Below, piece by piece: positions 50,401 through 59,100 of a stretch of 64,000 bases of DNA. Positions within the stretch are counted from its first letter, which is position 1, and every line of letters starts with the position of its first letter. Position numbers and translations under genes: made by a program. This stretch comes from Owenia fusiformis. Taxonomy: Eukaryota; Annelida; Polychaeta; Sabellida; Oweniidae. The stretch is from contig CAIIXF020000012.1 in the NCBI GenBank assembly GCA_903813345.2, positions 10,706,932-10,770,931 on the forward strand, read 5' to 3'. The notes under the pieces were generated by a model. It was not told the DNA's origin. It did no database searches and saw only the letters and a program-made list of their open reading frames with translations.

Positions 50401-50818
50401 AAAAACAATATAATCGAAGGGTAAAATCGGATACGTAAATGACCAACGTACAAAAGCCTCATTTTTCGTGTTTTCCGTATTATTTCACGTATAAATCGAA
50501 CTGACTACGCATAAATCTGGTAAATACGTTACGGATACGGATCCGTGGAGCTAAAAAACGTTTTGCGAAACTTCTCTATTGAAAGGAATAATTGCAGCTA
50601 TAAACATATAGAAGTAATTGAAATTGAAAAAAGATTGTCCTTCTTCAGTTTTTTGCAGACATACATTGACAAACCGAAGGATTATACTTACGTTCAAGTC
50701 GTCTTTATCACCCTAAGCAGTCCAATTAGTAAATATACGTACCTTCGGAACCCAACACTAATGGTAGGTTAAGCAGAAACGCAAGTACACACAAGCTAAC
50801 GTCTCCACGACAAGACAT
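34986..50818 (-). CDS. SMPDL3: SMPDL3-type acid sphingomyelinase-like phosphodiesterase, copy A (6 exons)
   Basis: This is a secreted or surface metallophosphoesterase related to SMPDL3A/B. Coding exons in transcript order: 50743-50818, 37594-37792, 37081-37328, 36637-36800, 35956-36133, 34986-35491; all joins keep frame and give 456 residues. Residues 1-23 form a signal peptide. Metal-site motifs are YFWHVTDNHID (D33, H35), WTGD (D93), LGNND (N136), THIAAHIALG (H235) and YYGHTH (H275, H277). The family GNHD motif is GNND here: the active-site His is Asn137. The C-terminal domain has LEYKFTEAYGV and paired Cys (CDYECKKGILC). It ends with a short hydrophobic tail (FYGFIHVCFSIYMLL), possibly a GPI signal as in SMPDL3B. 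Intron 1 is ~12.95 kb, against 1.35 kb in copy B, because of a 12.5-kb insertion. The family cleaves nucleotide or phosphodiester substrates; activity here is uncertain because of the missing His. Confidence 0.87.
35956..36133 (-). CDS. SMPDL3: SMPDL3 copy A exon 5: AH and GHTH metal ligands
   Basis: Encodes THIAAHIALGNNED, then FSDRFNDIVVKYSDIIIGQ and YYGHTHADTV. The His residues are the conserved metal ligands of the second half of the calcineurin-like fold. 178 nt, phase 0 to 1, same as copy B. It differs from copy B at HIALG (HIPLG in B). Confidence 0.9.
36637..36800 (-). CDS. SMPDL3: SMPDL3 copy A exon 4
   Basis: Encodes GYYSGTIREGENIIILNTNL and DPASQFKWLEDELERIKAAG, the conserved LNTNL and QF.WLE.EL elements of the acid sphingomyelinase family. 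The acceptor is TTTTATAG and the donor ATA|GTACGT. 164 nt, same as copy B. Confidence 0.9.
37081..37328 (-). CDS. SMPDL3: SMPDL3 copy A exon 3: GNND motif
   Basis: Encodes DMSPHVKNES, IKEAFPSTKVFPALGNNDC, YPKDQLQ and GIWRDWIGDAALQTFHKG. The codons for GNND are GGA AAC AAT GAT; in most family members the third is a His codon. 248 nt, same as copy B. Confidence 0.9.
37594..37792 (-). CDS. SMPDL3: SMPDL3 copy A exon 2: first metal-binding motif
   Basis: Encodes GYFWHVTDNHID, Cys pairs (ESCRDVF, PRCDCPVIF) and FIVWTG, whose following Asp is completed by exon 3. The acceptor is AATTTTAG and the donor GG|GTAGGT. Confidence 0.9.
38960..39960. repeat. ~1-kb strand-skewed (A/C-rich, G-poor) degenerate repeat
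   Basis: The plus strand is dominated by ACACAACC, AACACAAT and CACAGCCCA words with very few G. A higher-order period of about 190 bp is visible (for example CACAATGAGTCACAGCCCAA near 39278 and TAATTTGGCACAACCCAATG near 39458). Open frames on either strand reflect the composition. Confidence 0.75.
39960..40370. other. Balanced-composition island between oppositely skewed repeats
   Basis: This ~400-bp stretch is more GC-rich and complex than its flanks, and open on both strands (39913-40347 minus, 144 codons; 40028-40363 plus, 111 codons). Neither product shows a motif I recognise. It could be a captured exon or the core of the surrounding element. Confidence 0.35.
40625..40885. repeat. Three ~110-bp tandem units
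   Basis: TTGGTACACTGCGTTACTCA, GTCTGTTC.., CAGTTGTACATTACGCAATG recur at about 40632, 40740 and 40836, the third more diverged. T/G-rich on the plus strand. Confidence 0.7.
40915..41075. repeat. Two ~95-bp tandem units
   Basis: TGTTTGGCAACAG, TTGTGTTGAGTTTAGACACT and CATGGAAGC occur at about 40912-40955 and 41005-41048. Confidence 0.7.
41737..42310 (+). pseudogene. 5' fragment of a decayed mariner element
   Basis: It starts after TA with CGAGGGGCGATTCATAAGTA, a mariner-type terminal repeat. About 380 bp later an open stretch (42120-42311) has IRAVIKFNALKKFSVLKTY and GYGKEEVKKSTVYRG, matching the first helix-turn-helix of mariner transposases. The catalytic domain and the right terminal repeat are missing. 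It is unrelated in detail to the intact mariner at 51170. Confidence 0.6.
42583..43060. repeat. ~130-bp tandem repeat, nearly four copies
   Basis: Units contain TGTAAGTGTACTTATTATTC, GGTAATACAATATTGCCATT, CCAATGTTTAGTTGGTAACT and GTCATATCGCAAGCTCACAA. Starts fall near 42585, 42715, 42845 and 42975; the last is more diverged. Non-coding. Confidence 0.85.
43060..44425. other. Inserted DNA without recognisable gene
   Basis: Part of the 12.5-kb block. It contains repeated ATTATTCAGGTA words (43330-43450), a possible end of a long-repeat element near 43550-43700 with an AATAAA at 43554, and a degenerate piece of the 19422 repeat at 43850-43975. No reverse transcriptase or integrase motif was seen. 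Confidence 0.4.
44425..44545. mobile_element. Diverged MITE related to 49601-49740
   Basis: GAGGTTAAGCTTTGCATATA, ATCGAAACTGAACC, CGTATCACTCGACCATA and TACAAATTCATG follow the same order as in the 49601-49740 copy. The ends are poorly kept. Confidence 0.45.
44547..45902. mobile_element. 1.36-kb foldback element built from AAAGCGTAACAAAGC-like words
   Basis: The termini GGTACGTTCACACCAACGGC and GCCGTTGGTGTGAACGTACC are perfect inverted repeats. The left side is packed with AAAGCG/CAAAGC words, repeated directly every ~166 bp at the start (44551 and 44717), and the right side carries both orientations. A short unique island lies at about 45240-45420. Ends of the type GG..GTTCACAC are reminiscent of PIF/Harbinger elements; no transposase is present. 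Confidence 0.8.
46152..46602. mobile_element. ~450-bp MITE with AGGCCATAAGAAGTAGATTC ends
   Basis: The left end AGGCCATAAGAAGTAGATTC and right end GAATCTACTTCTTATGGCCT are perfect inverted repeats, continuing inwards as TTTGC-TTTGCGTCC and its complement. The interior is AT-rich and non-coding. Confidence 0.85.
47226..48268. mobile_element. 1.04-kb TA-flanked element with CACTCCCCTCCAAAAG ends
   Basis: The left end CACTCCCCTCCAAAAGCTTG, followed by GCAACCT, and right end AGGTTGCCAATCTTTTGGAG..AGTG are inverted repeats with TA on both sides. Same terminal family as 21826-22008. The size and TA duplication suit a Tc1/mariner-type element, but no transposase remains readable. Confidence 0.75.
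48349..48415. repeat. GC-rich hairpin
   Basis: ACCGGGGGTTCG and CGAACCCCCGGT flank a ~12-nt loop, a strong stem in AT-rich surroundings. Probably a relic of a dispersed element; it does not fold as a tRNA. Confidence 0.6.
48420..49600. other. AT-rich DNA within the 12.5-kb block, nothing recognised
   Basis: Open frames at 48803-49051 and 49230-49445 (plus) have no motif and look like chance frames in AT-rich DNA. Confidence 0.5.
49601..49740. mobile_element. 140-bp MITE with GGTA..GATTT-AAGCTTGCA ends
   Basis: The left end GGTACCGGGGATTTAAAGCT and right end AGCTTAAAATCTCTGTTACC are imperfect inverted repeats. It is related to 22165-22294 and 44425-44545 through ATCGAAACGCCAACC, CGTATGACCAATCG and CAAATGCATCGCTTAAG. 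Confidence 0.75.
50743..50818 (-). CDS. SMPDL3: SMPDL3 copy A exon 1: signal peptide
   Basis: The ATG is followed by 24 more codons encoding MSCRGDVSLCVLAFLLNLP then LVLGSE, a typical cleavable signal peptide, and a donor GAAG|GTACGT in phase 1. It joins exon 2 to give ..SEGYFWHVTDNHID. The near-identical exon lies at the same relative place in copy B, supporting the model although ~13 kb separates it from exon 2. Confidence 0.82.
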
Positions 50819-51169
50819 TTTGATAGAATCGTGTATAGAAATCCTATTAAAGAACTGGGCTTGTCATTTAATCATATTGTTAATAAGGCTAGGCTAAATA
50901 AGAAAGGTGGTTCTCATGGTGTCTCCTTATATTCCAAACCTATTAAAAAAGAAGGCCCAATCAAGCATTTATGAAAACAAATCCTGATTAGTAATATACA
51001 GCCCCCAAAAAGTTTGGCAATACAAGGTTCTCTGTTTGATCACGTGTTAAAGAGACTGCATTTCAAAACGGTTCGAGTGATAAATGATAAGCTTGGCAGC
51101 GATATTATCTGGGAATCAACTCGCCGCTATTCTCTACTATGTCCCAAATACAAAGTAATGCTATTAAGT

Positions 51170-52475
51170 CGAGGGAAGATCCAAAAGTTTCCGGCCTAAC
51201 ATAGTTCCCGATGTCTGAGAGCAACCATTCTTCACAGTTCAAATGTTGCTTATGTATGAACATAATTTATGCATATGATTAACCTCTAGGGGTCACAGCC
51301 TCATTTTGAGAATATTCATAATGAGGTCAGGTCACAGTGGCTGCACATCAGTGATCACAATGGAGGAAACTGAATATAGAGCTGTGATAAAGTTTCTATA
51401 TCAAGAAGAAAATGGAGGGCAGGAAATCTACGATAGACTTAAGGATGTGTATGGGGAAGGTGCTCCCTCCTATTCTACTGTAAAATTTTGGGTGGCTGAA
51501 TTTAAACGTGGACGGGAATCAATTGATGATGCACCACGTTCTGGAAGACCTAAAGATGTCACTTCAGATAGAAATGTTGATCTTGTACATCGAACAATAT
51601 TGGAAGATAGGCGGAAATCTATACGTGAACTTGTAGAAGAAACTGGATTATCATATGGTACCATTTGTAGAATAATTCATGAAGATTTACACATGCAAAA
51701 GTTAAGCTCAAGATGGGTGCCCCGTATGCTCACAGAGGACATGAAAACAAAACGAGTTGCTGTTGCAAGAGAGCTTTTGGACATGTATAACACTGATCCA
51801 CAAGGTTTTATGGAGAGAATAGTCACTTGTGATGAAACATGGGTGCGTCATTTTGAGCCTTCAACCAAACATGAGTCAATGCAATGGAAACATATGGGGT
51901 CCCCACCCCCAAAGAAGTTTCGCACCACCCCATCCAACAAAAAGATGATGGCCACCATTTTCTGGGACTGTGAAGGTCCTATCTTAGTAGACTACCTTCC
52001 AAGAGGTACTACAATGAATGGAGAATATTATGCTGCTTTGTTGTGTACTTTAAAAGCTAAACTTGATGAAACCAGGCCACACAAAGTCCGTCTTGGAGTT
52101 TTGCATCAACAGGACAATGCACCTGTTCACACAAGCCAAGTTGCTCGTGATGCAGCGGAAGAATGCCATCTGGAATTATTACCGCACGCACCCTATTCTC
52201 CAGATCAAGCACCCAGTGACTATTACCTATTTGGGAAACTCAAAAAATCTCTACGAGGGCAACGCTTTGATGATGATGATGAGGTCAAGATAGCTGTTAA
52301 CCAGTGGTTGGAGGGTCATGCTCCTGATTTCTTCAGAACTGGACTTGAGATGCTGCCAAGAAGATGGGCCAAGTGCATCGAAGTACATGGAGACTACATT
52401 GAAAAATGACACTATCATTTTGAAAATCCATCAACTAGAACTATGTTAGGCCGGAAACTTTTGGATCTTCCCTCG
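51170..52475 (+). mobile_element. Intact mariner element (1306 bp)
   Basis: The terminal inverted repeats are ~38 bp, starting CGAGGGAAGATCCAAAAGTT at the left, with the exact complement at the right; TA follows the right end and a T (TA minus one base) precedes the left. Copy B carries the unoccupied site (GCTATTAAGGATGTCC near 60235-60250), so insertion followed the segmental duplication. The identical repeats and open transposase frame suggest recent activity. Confidence 0.93.
51360..52409 (+). CDS. Mariner transposase (DD34D family), intact
   Basis: A DNA transposase that excises and reinserts the element at TA sites. From the second in-frame ATG (51360) it has 349 residues, the usual mariner length; an upstream ATG at 51306 would add 18 residues and looks less likely. 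The N-terminal half has two helix-turn-helix regions (YRAVIKFLYQEENGGQEIY; SIRELVEETGLSYGTICRI) that bind the terminal repeats, with APRSGRPK between them, then WVPRMLTEDMK. Catalytic Asp residues are in IVTCDETWVRHF, LHQQDNAPVHTS and YSPDQAPSDYYLF. No stop or frameshift interrupts it. It is framed by the perfect terminal repeats of the 51170-52475 element, which lies upstream of SMPDL3-A. Confidence 0.95.
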   Translation: MEETEYRAVIKFLYQEENGGQEIYDRLKDVYGEGAPSYSTVKFWVAEFKRGRESIDDAPRSGRPKDVTSDRNVDLVHRTILEDRRKSIRELVEETGLSYGTICRIIHEDLHMQKLSSRWVPRMLTEDMKTKRVAVARELLDMYNTDPQGFMERIVTCDETWVRHFEPSTKHESMQWKHMGSPPPKKFRTTPSNKKMMATIFWDCEGPILVDYLPRGTTMNGEYYAALLCTLKAKLDETRPHKVRLGVLHQQDNAPVHTSQVARDAAEECHLELLPHAPYSPDQAPSDYYLFGKLKKSLRGQRFDDDDEVKIAVNQWLEGHAPDFFRTGLEMLPRRWAKCIEVHGDYIEK

Positions 52476-52479
52476 TATG

Positions 52480-53750
52480 TCCCCGGCTGGATGGCATTGA
52501 AAATGATTAACACTAATTTTTCTTGTAAAGTACATATCAAAACTTAGTGTTTCTGTGAGTTGAAGAAAAAGTTTAATACACAAAAGTGTACTTTTGGATG
52601 AAAATAAGATTTTTATAAGAGATACAATTATGAGAAAGTGCTACGCCCACTTTTATCAAATATTGCCACTCTAGGGGCCTCTTGATTAGAAAAAGGCACA
52701 CTATACCATGTTTTTCAAGTTTTGATATCCATTTGTGCCTGTTAGGATCTAGGAAAACCATGAGAAAGAGTTCAATACTATTTAGAAAATTTTAAACCTC
52801 TGGGAAACATGGCATAAACATAAAAGTTAATTATTCAAGCCTAGGGTCGACAGAGAGCACTACACAATGCAAACGCTGCGATTGTCAACAATGGACCGGT
52901 TTTATAAGTTAAAACACTTAAACAGGACAACTCGCATACGAGAGGAAACCAAAAAGTTTTTTAAAAAGCTATATCATTATTTTTTCATTAGATGTATGTT
53001 GGGTGCCTCCTTTTCATTGGAAATCATGAATGTTGTATATTATGAGGGCAGAAGAGGATGACATCTATGGAGGATTTGAACGATTTTCAAAGTATAGTAA
53101 TGGAGTCTTTAGATCTTGTTTGTTTTATGAAGATTTCTCATATGTTCTAATGTAAATTGTGATATCCTCGTATGTATTCAGTGATTATAAACATTATTTG
53201 GTCAATTATTAATGAAGACTGAGTTAAGTTTTATATCAACTGCAGTCTGTGTGCATTCTAACATTAGTAATCTTATCTTGTCTTGTATTCTTATGTTGAA
53301 ATAATTCTCAAAAATGCGTTGACACCTTGAGCAGAAAATTTTGGTTCGAGGACAATTTTATTCCAGATAACAGTGATTCAAGCAGCTCTTTAGAGCCGTC
53401 TGTATGGTTGGAATCACTTAATTGAAAGACAAGTCGGATTATCCATAAAAAATGATTTACAAAAACTTGTGGGCAAACCCTCGTATAGTGAGGCAATACA
53501 ACAAAGGCATGCGATAACATGCATCTGACAGTGATAAATCGTGTTTGAAATTACAATAAGCTGATAAACAATTTGTTTGATGTGTTTTCAGCTATGTACA
53601 GAGTTGTCCAAAAATGGGAAATAGACCAGTGGATAGGGAATTTAATTATCCTTATTTGGTATATCATGAGTTCAAATTTATAATAATAGCTGTCAACCAG
53701 CGTCCATAATACAAATGCCGTCATTTTCACTTCAAAACGGTTATTCAAAA
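52480..53750. other. 5' flank of SMPDL3-A shared with copy B
   Basis: Colinear with about 60240-61500 of copy B, including AAAAAGTTTAAT, TAGGGGCCTCTTGATTAGAA, ACTACACAATGCAAACGCTG and TTGTGGGCAAACCCTCGTAT. No motif-bearing open frame. Promoter elements of SMPDL3 presumably lie in the shared DNA near its exon 1, but none can be named. Confidence 0.55.
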
Positions 53751-53764
53751 TCTTGCAAAAAACA

Positions 53765-53850
53765 AGTTTTTTTTGTCAACATGAACAGATGTTAAATATG
53801 TCCACCATTCTGATCAATTATAGCCCTCAATCTTGGCATAAACTGGTCGA
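53765..53850 (-). pseudogene. C-terminal scrap of a Tc1/IS630-type transposase
   Basis: On the minus strand about 25 codons read IDQFMPRLRAIIDQNGGHI, then a stop and HLF, the characteristic R.....I...GGH..HL ending of Tc1/IS630-family transposases. Nothing upstream in frame survives. It is absent from copy B. Confidence 0.5.
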
Positions 53851-53854
53851 TAGT

Positions 53855-54480
53855 GTAACGCGGTAAACACGATACAAAAATATGTCATATTCCGCAGCGA
53901 ATATGGCATATTTACCTGCAGTGTATGACAGATTCACCTGCGGTATATGGCATACACACTAACCAATGAGAACGTGATACGGAAGTACGCAATTGTCAAT
54001 TGCATCGAATGAACGAACAAGTAAAATGTTATAAATTATAATAATGATTACTGAATCAACAGTACTGTGTATCGAATATATTAACTTAGCAGAAGTTTCA
54101 GTCACAAATCTCGCGTAATAGACTTACTCAATCAATCCAAGAGTCATATATTAGTACTCGACGCACTAACTATATTCGTAATCCAGCGTAGTTTTACATT
54201 TAGAGTCGATTCTCGCAATCAATTAAATCAAGGCTTTCTGTATCACGTTTCCACCTGCGATATATGTCATATTCACCCGCGGTATATGGCATATTCCGCA
54301 ATTTAGTATGACATATTCCGCAGGTGAGTATCGGGTATTCAGTGAAATCAATGTATCGCATATTCACTGCGGAATATCGCATACTCACCTGCGGAATATG
54401 CCATATACCGCAGGTGAGTATGGCATATTCACCCGTATCACAAATACCGCGCAACAATGAATGTATGCCATATACCGCGT
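53855..54480. repeat. Array of palindromic TATGGCATA / CCTGCGG motifs, copy A only
   Basis: About a dozen imperfect copies of ATATGGCATATTCCGCAGG-like and ACCTGCGGTATATGGCATA-like words in both orientations, clustered at 53880-53955 and 54230-54435, with GTAACGCGGTA at the left and TACCGCGTAAC at the right as inverted ends. Probably a foldback element. Missing from the matching place in copy B. Confidence 0.75.
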
Positions 54481-54562
54481 AACAGATAGCATAATTTATA
54501 TGCTTTTGAAATACTGAACTTTACTTCTCAACAATTCCGTCCTGAATAGATGTAAGGGGTTC

Positions 54563-55237
54563 ATGGTAGACCCTTTCTTGAATGCGTTATCATTCGTTAT
54601 CGTTACTCAACATTGAAATTCGTATTATAACTGACATTATAACATAATGCTATTTTTTGCGCATGCAAAGTACATTTTGGCAATTCATTTTTTCACTTTT
54701 TCTGATAGATATTGTTCCTGCTGAATACCAAAAACCGTTGATGTCTTTATCACATGCTGATATAGTATTTAAATCTACGGGCGACATCAATTGCACGGTT
54801 TTATTGAACCTGGGCGTACTATACGACACTCGGTCAATTGAGTATTTTGATCAAAATTGAATACAATATTGAGCAAAACACTCAATTGGCCGAATAGTTT
54901 TCTATTTCATGTTATCCCCGGGCATCAATTTGCAAAGAATACGTTCAAAATATACATTACTAAATGCACCACCGAATGCGATGCCTACAAAAATCGTTCA
55001 TCCTTTCATTGATACACTGTAGAAGAAAATAATGCACCAACCTTAGTTTTCTGTTCCATCGCGGCCATTTTATTGGATAAATCAGTGATCGTAGTCGTCT
55101 AACCTCGTTTTCAGAGGTGTCGTAACCGTCATGCTATAACACCGTGAATTACAGCACGTTGCAATAAACTGCAGCCACAAGCCTATTGCTAATAAAGTGT
55201 TGTGTTTATCTGAACGTAACCTGACAATTGGTACTGA
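54563..55237. other. Spacer between the two segmental duplicates
   Basis: 675 bp with no counterpart elsewhere in the window and no recognisable gene; a 67-codon frame at 54657-54860 overlaps the left part but has no motif beyond a hydrophobic start. Confidence 0.5.
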
Positions 55238-55607
55238 ACACTCGTTTAGTCTGTTGTTTTACAGCAAGTATCCAAGATTCTGAAACATCATGGCTTACCG
55301 TATTCTCTCTCATGAGCGCACAATGCGATCCCTAAATTGAAATTTAAAAGGGTAAGATATTGCGATCATTAAATAAGATAAGATAATAAGATATTACAAA
55401 TATATGAATAATTTTCTAACTACTTATTACAATTCAAAAGATAACATTGACAATATGTCTATTTTTAGAATCTAGATAAATTGTGCAAAAAACGTTGAAG
55501 TTAGACCACAAAAAGTCAAATGTCTTGTTTTATATGTCGAGGTTCTACTTCTCAACTCAGTTTTTGATATAATTCTAGTGACAGTTCCTAAGACCATATG
55601 ATCGTTT

Positions 55608-56113
55608 TCAGTGTAGGAGCATATAAATTGACAAACACACATGTATAAATGCATAAAAATTGACTTTAGTGACATGTCCATTAGATTGGACATTCTCATG
55701 GCATTGTTTGAAACGGTTTTCCCAGATATGCTCGATTCCGCATAGAATGCCCTTTTTACACTCATTATCACAAGACTGTTCATTATACTTGGAGGTAAAC
55801 ATGCCTCGTCGGTAAAGTATAAACTTTGCAAAGTAAGGACTGTTTTTCTCTTTGAAGCTGTCTACAACCTTTGTAAGCGATGCCGTACTTATATCATTGA
55901 CCCCATATGCTTCTGTGAATTTATACTCGAGTTCCCATTCTGCGTTTTCTGGATCAGCGTTTGCCTTTGTAAGGTTCATGTAGTATTGCCATATATCTGT
56001 TAGTTTGGCATCCGTAGTTTCGTATCTGACCATGCGCAGTGTAGGGTTCCCGCCATACCCCGAGGTACCACATGTTGCAGGTGAAATCAACGCAGATCCT
56101 ACTATTTCATTTC
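55608..56113 (-). CDS. SMPDL3: SMPDL3 copy B exon 6
   Basis: The acceptor is TTTCTTTGTAG. It encodes EIVGSALISPATCGTSGYGG, QYYMNLTKAN, LEYKFTEAYGV and the Cys-rich C-terminus with its hydrophobic tail. Confidence 0.9.
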
Positions 56114-59100
56114 CTACAAAGAAAGCACGTTATGTATAGCTCAGTAAATAACAATTTATTTTGTGCAGTGGAAGTCGATAATCAAAAATGATTGCAGGCT
56201 GTCTGTAAATGATGCGTTACAAACTATATGGGCATTACCCTCACTTTAAAGCAAGATAAAATGTACTCAACCTCAAAAAATAATATCCAAATCAAAAGTG
56301 AAATGGATGCACAATTATGAATAATTGGAAAAACCAAAAATGTTTTTTTTAAGTAGGCAACATATAAGAAGTGCAGTTTCTACGAGGGGGTGCGTCTCGT
56401 GTACATTTATTTCGAAACTAGAGGAGCCGAATTCCCTTAGAAGATTCAAGAAAGAATCGAAGTTGTGTACTAGGGTTATGGTTACATGTGTCAAAAGTAG
56501 GGGGTTGCAATATATACCTGATTTATCGTTTATTATTCGCACTGTGTCAGCATGAGTGTGTCCATAGTACTGTCCGATGATTATGTCCGAATATTTAACA
56601 ACAATGCCGTTGAAACGGTCGCTGAATTTCTTTGTGAGATCGCTATTGGCATAGTCTTCATTATTCCCCAGTGGTATGTGAGCAGCTATGTGAGTCTAAA
56701 TCATGTGTACATTTTAAAAATATGGGAAATGTAAATATGTGAGCACAAGTGCTTAATGGGAAGACCAAGGAAGAATTACAAAATCAAATTATGAAGAAAT
56801 TAGAGCACACTAGCTTAACCTAATTATCTTACCCTGTGATCAAATGCAAAAACGTAACCTAACAACCCCCCACCCACTCCACTTAAACAACAATACCGTT
56901 CTATAATGGTTACTACAGTATGTTTCGAATTGGCTCGTTTTGTAGTGTTTACTTTGTCCTTACGTACTATTTCACCAGCAGTCTTTATTCGTTCCAGTTC
57001 ATCCTCCAACCATTTGAATTGTGAGGCAGGGTCGTTTAAGTTTCGTGTCAGACCATTTTTTACCATCCATAGATTTGTGTTCAAGATAAGAATGTTTTCC
57101 CCTTCTCTGATAGTGCCAGAGTAATAGCCTCCTATAAAAGGTACACCTTTGATGATAAGTGCAAAATTGTCAGTTGAGAGTTGTTTTAAACTAGCGATCA
57201 CAGACGAAATACCACCAAGCTATAGCTAGCCGATCATATCGGCTAGATTTTATCACGTGAATCTGCAGGTAAATGAACTCCTTTCCTGGGGAGGTTTCAT
57301 AAATATCTATTTTAATAATCGCCAAACCCTGGCGATTGCCGAGAACTAGGTTGTGGACAAATGTACAAAAATAAATGTATGAAATGTATGAAAATAAATG
57401 GATGAACTTTGCGATCGACGATGTTGTTTATTGTAACACGAGTAAGTTAAACAAGGTTATGCTGTCCAGCCTTGTTTCTTATATGCTTGGTGTTTTTTCT
57501 CATTAAACCCACCATAAGGTGAAAATAAAGTGAGTCGAGCCTCATAAATACTCGTATATATGCGAAATCTTAAAGTAGTATTCGGGGGTCTTACCCTTGT
57601 GAAATGTCTGCAATGCTGCTTCACCTATCCAATTCCTCCAAACCTCACCGACTGCAGTATATAGTGTACTATTATGTGGCTGAAGCTGATCTTTAGGGTA
57701 GCAATCATTGTTTCCAAGTGCTGGGAATACCTTTGTTGATGGGAAGGCTTCTTTTATCAAATTCGTTACGTTCTCAATGGAGGCAACAACGACCGACTCT
57801 GGTTTGAAAGCACTTTCGTTTTTCACATGTGGAGACATATCCCTTGAAACAAATCATTCTTTACACAATTGAGCCGTCTTATTGACGAAATATACAATTT
57901 CCCATATCATGTTACATGTATTATAAAATGCTACATCAGAATTTTAGATATCGTTTATTTTCAAACAAAATTGACATTCAATGATCATTTACGAATATAT
58001 TTTGATGATGCCTATCGTCAGTTTGTCAGTTGATAAAACGGCAATTTTTTAATAACTTGCATGGAAACGTCAACTCACCTGGCTACGTAAAGACGCCGTA
58101 GCCCAGTGCCAGTTGTCACGAGTTAGGGAAGTTTGCAATTGTTTAACGTGTGTTTATTCACTTACTTACTCACTCACTCACTCCCTCAATCACTCACTCA
58201 CTCACTCACTCACTCACTTACCACTCGCTCAGTGGCAATCCCCCAAATTGTACAATACATCCAACCTACCCCGTCCAAACAATGAACTCCGGAGCTGGCC
58301 CCAAAGATTCCATCGCGCCAACAAAACTTTTTTGAAAGATTAGTGGACAATCACAACTTGGCATGCCAAAGATGCCCAACTCTTCCGTAGAAAATACATC
58401 GTTACATGATTCTTGTTGGCTTTCATATAGCGTATCTATATGGTTGTCCGTCACGTGCCAGAAGTATCCTAAAAAGATCAAGTAAGTGCATGGTGCAAAA
58501 TGGTTTCAGCACAGGATTTTTATTTCTCCGAGAATGTGTTATACAGGGTGGGTACAAAACATCCATATTTTTATTTGGCTTTAACTTTTTTTAATGATGT
58601 ATTGTATTCTAGGAATAATTTGTTTAGATTCAAGGAGAACTTTTTGATTTCTGAAATGGGATAAATGAATCATCAGGGACGAAGAGGGAATAGTGTTCTG
58701 AGATCTTGTTTGTTGTAAAGAAGATCAGTAAAGAGCGATTGAAGATCTTAGATTGAGTCCACAACAAATGAAACTTATTTTTACTGTACGAGTAATATCC
58801 CTGACCTGACCAAAAGAGGACATTCGACTCATTCATTTTACCATGTAATCTGTGTCTAAATCTCCTCATTGGTGTAAAGGTCGGCTTGTACCATACATGC
58901 ATTAACATTTCATATAACAAGTGTGTGTATGTATTATTACCACCTTGCCGGGCCTGTTCTAGGGGTTCTATTGCTAGTTTAGAAGGCATTTATTTTACTA
59001 TATCGACCTGAGCAATATGTGACGTCTTAGTGGAGGTCAATATTGCCGGTCAAGAATGCCTTCGGCCCTCTTAGTGGAGGTCAATATTGCCGGTCAAGAA

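Larger units (their letters stand above)
38064..50580. mobile_element. 12.5-kb inverted-repeat-bounded block inserted in SMPDL3-A intron 1
   Basis: The left end AATTAGAGAGGTTTCGCAAA and right end TTTGCGAAACTTCTCTATT are inverted repeats; the similarity continues inwards through TTAGCT and ATCCGTATC words for ~55 bp. In copy B the flanks are joined (GAAAGGTTTTGAAAGGA, around 59643), a near-clean empty site; no clear target duplication is seen. The interior is a mosaic: strand-skewed repeats, tandem arrays, a decayed mariner, a 1.36-kb foldback, MITEs, and a partial internal copy of the right end near 50205-50245. I found no intact transposase, polymerase or integrase, so it is either a large non-autonomous element or a small one swollen by nested insertions. 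Confidence 0.65.
31864..54562. repeat. Segmental duplication, copy A (expanded by insertions)
   Basis: Copy A is colinear with 55238-61550 in direct orientation: shared start near CACTCGTTTAGTCTGTTGTT, the whole SMPDL3 gene, its 5' flank, and shared end near GATGTAAGGGGTTC. Relative to copy B it is interrupted at about 32010-34785 (LINE debris), 38064-50580 (12.5-kb block), 51170-52475 (mariner) and ~53750-54525 (motif array). Copy B has its own extra DNA at ~58680-59600. Confidence 0.9.

Noticed and set aside
53880-54435. CRISPR-like appearance of regularly repeated short motifs
   Set aside because: Motifs occur in both orientations, spacing is irregular, no unique spacers or cas genes; eukaryotic context.
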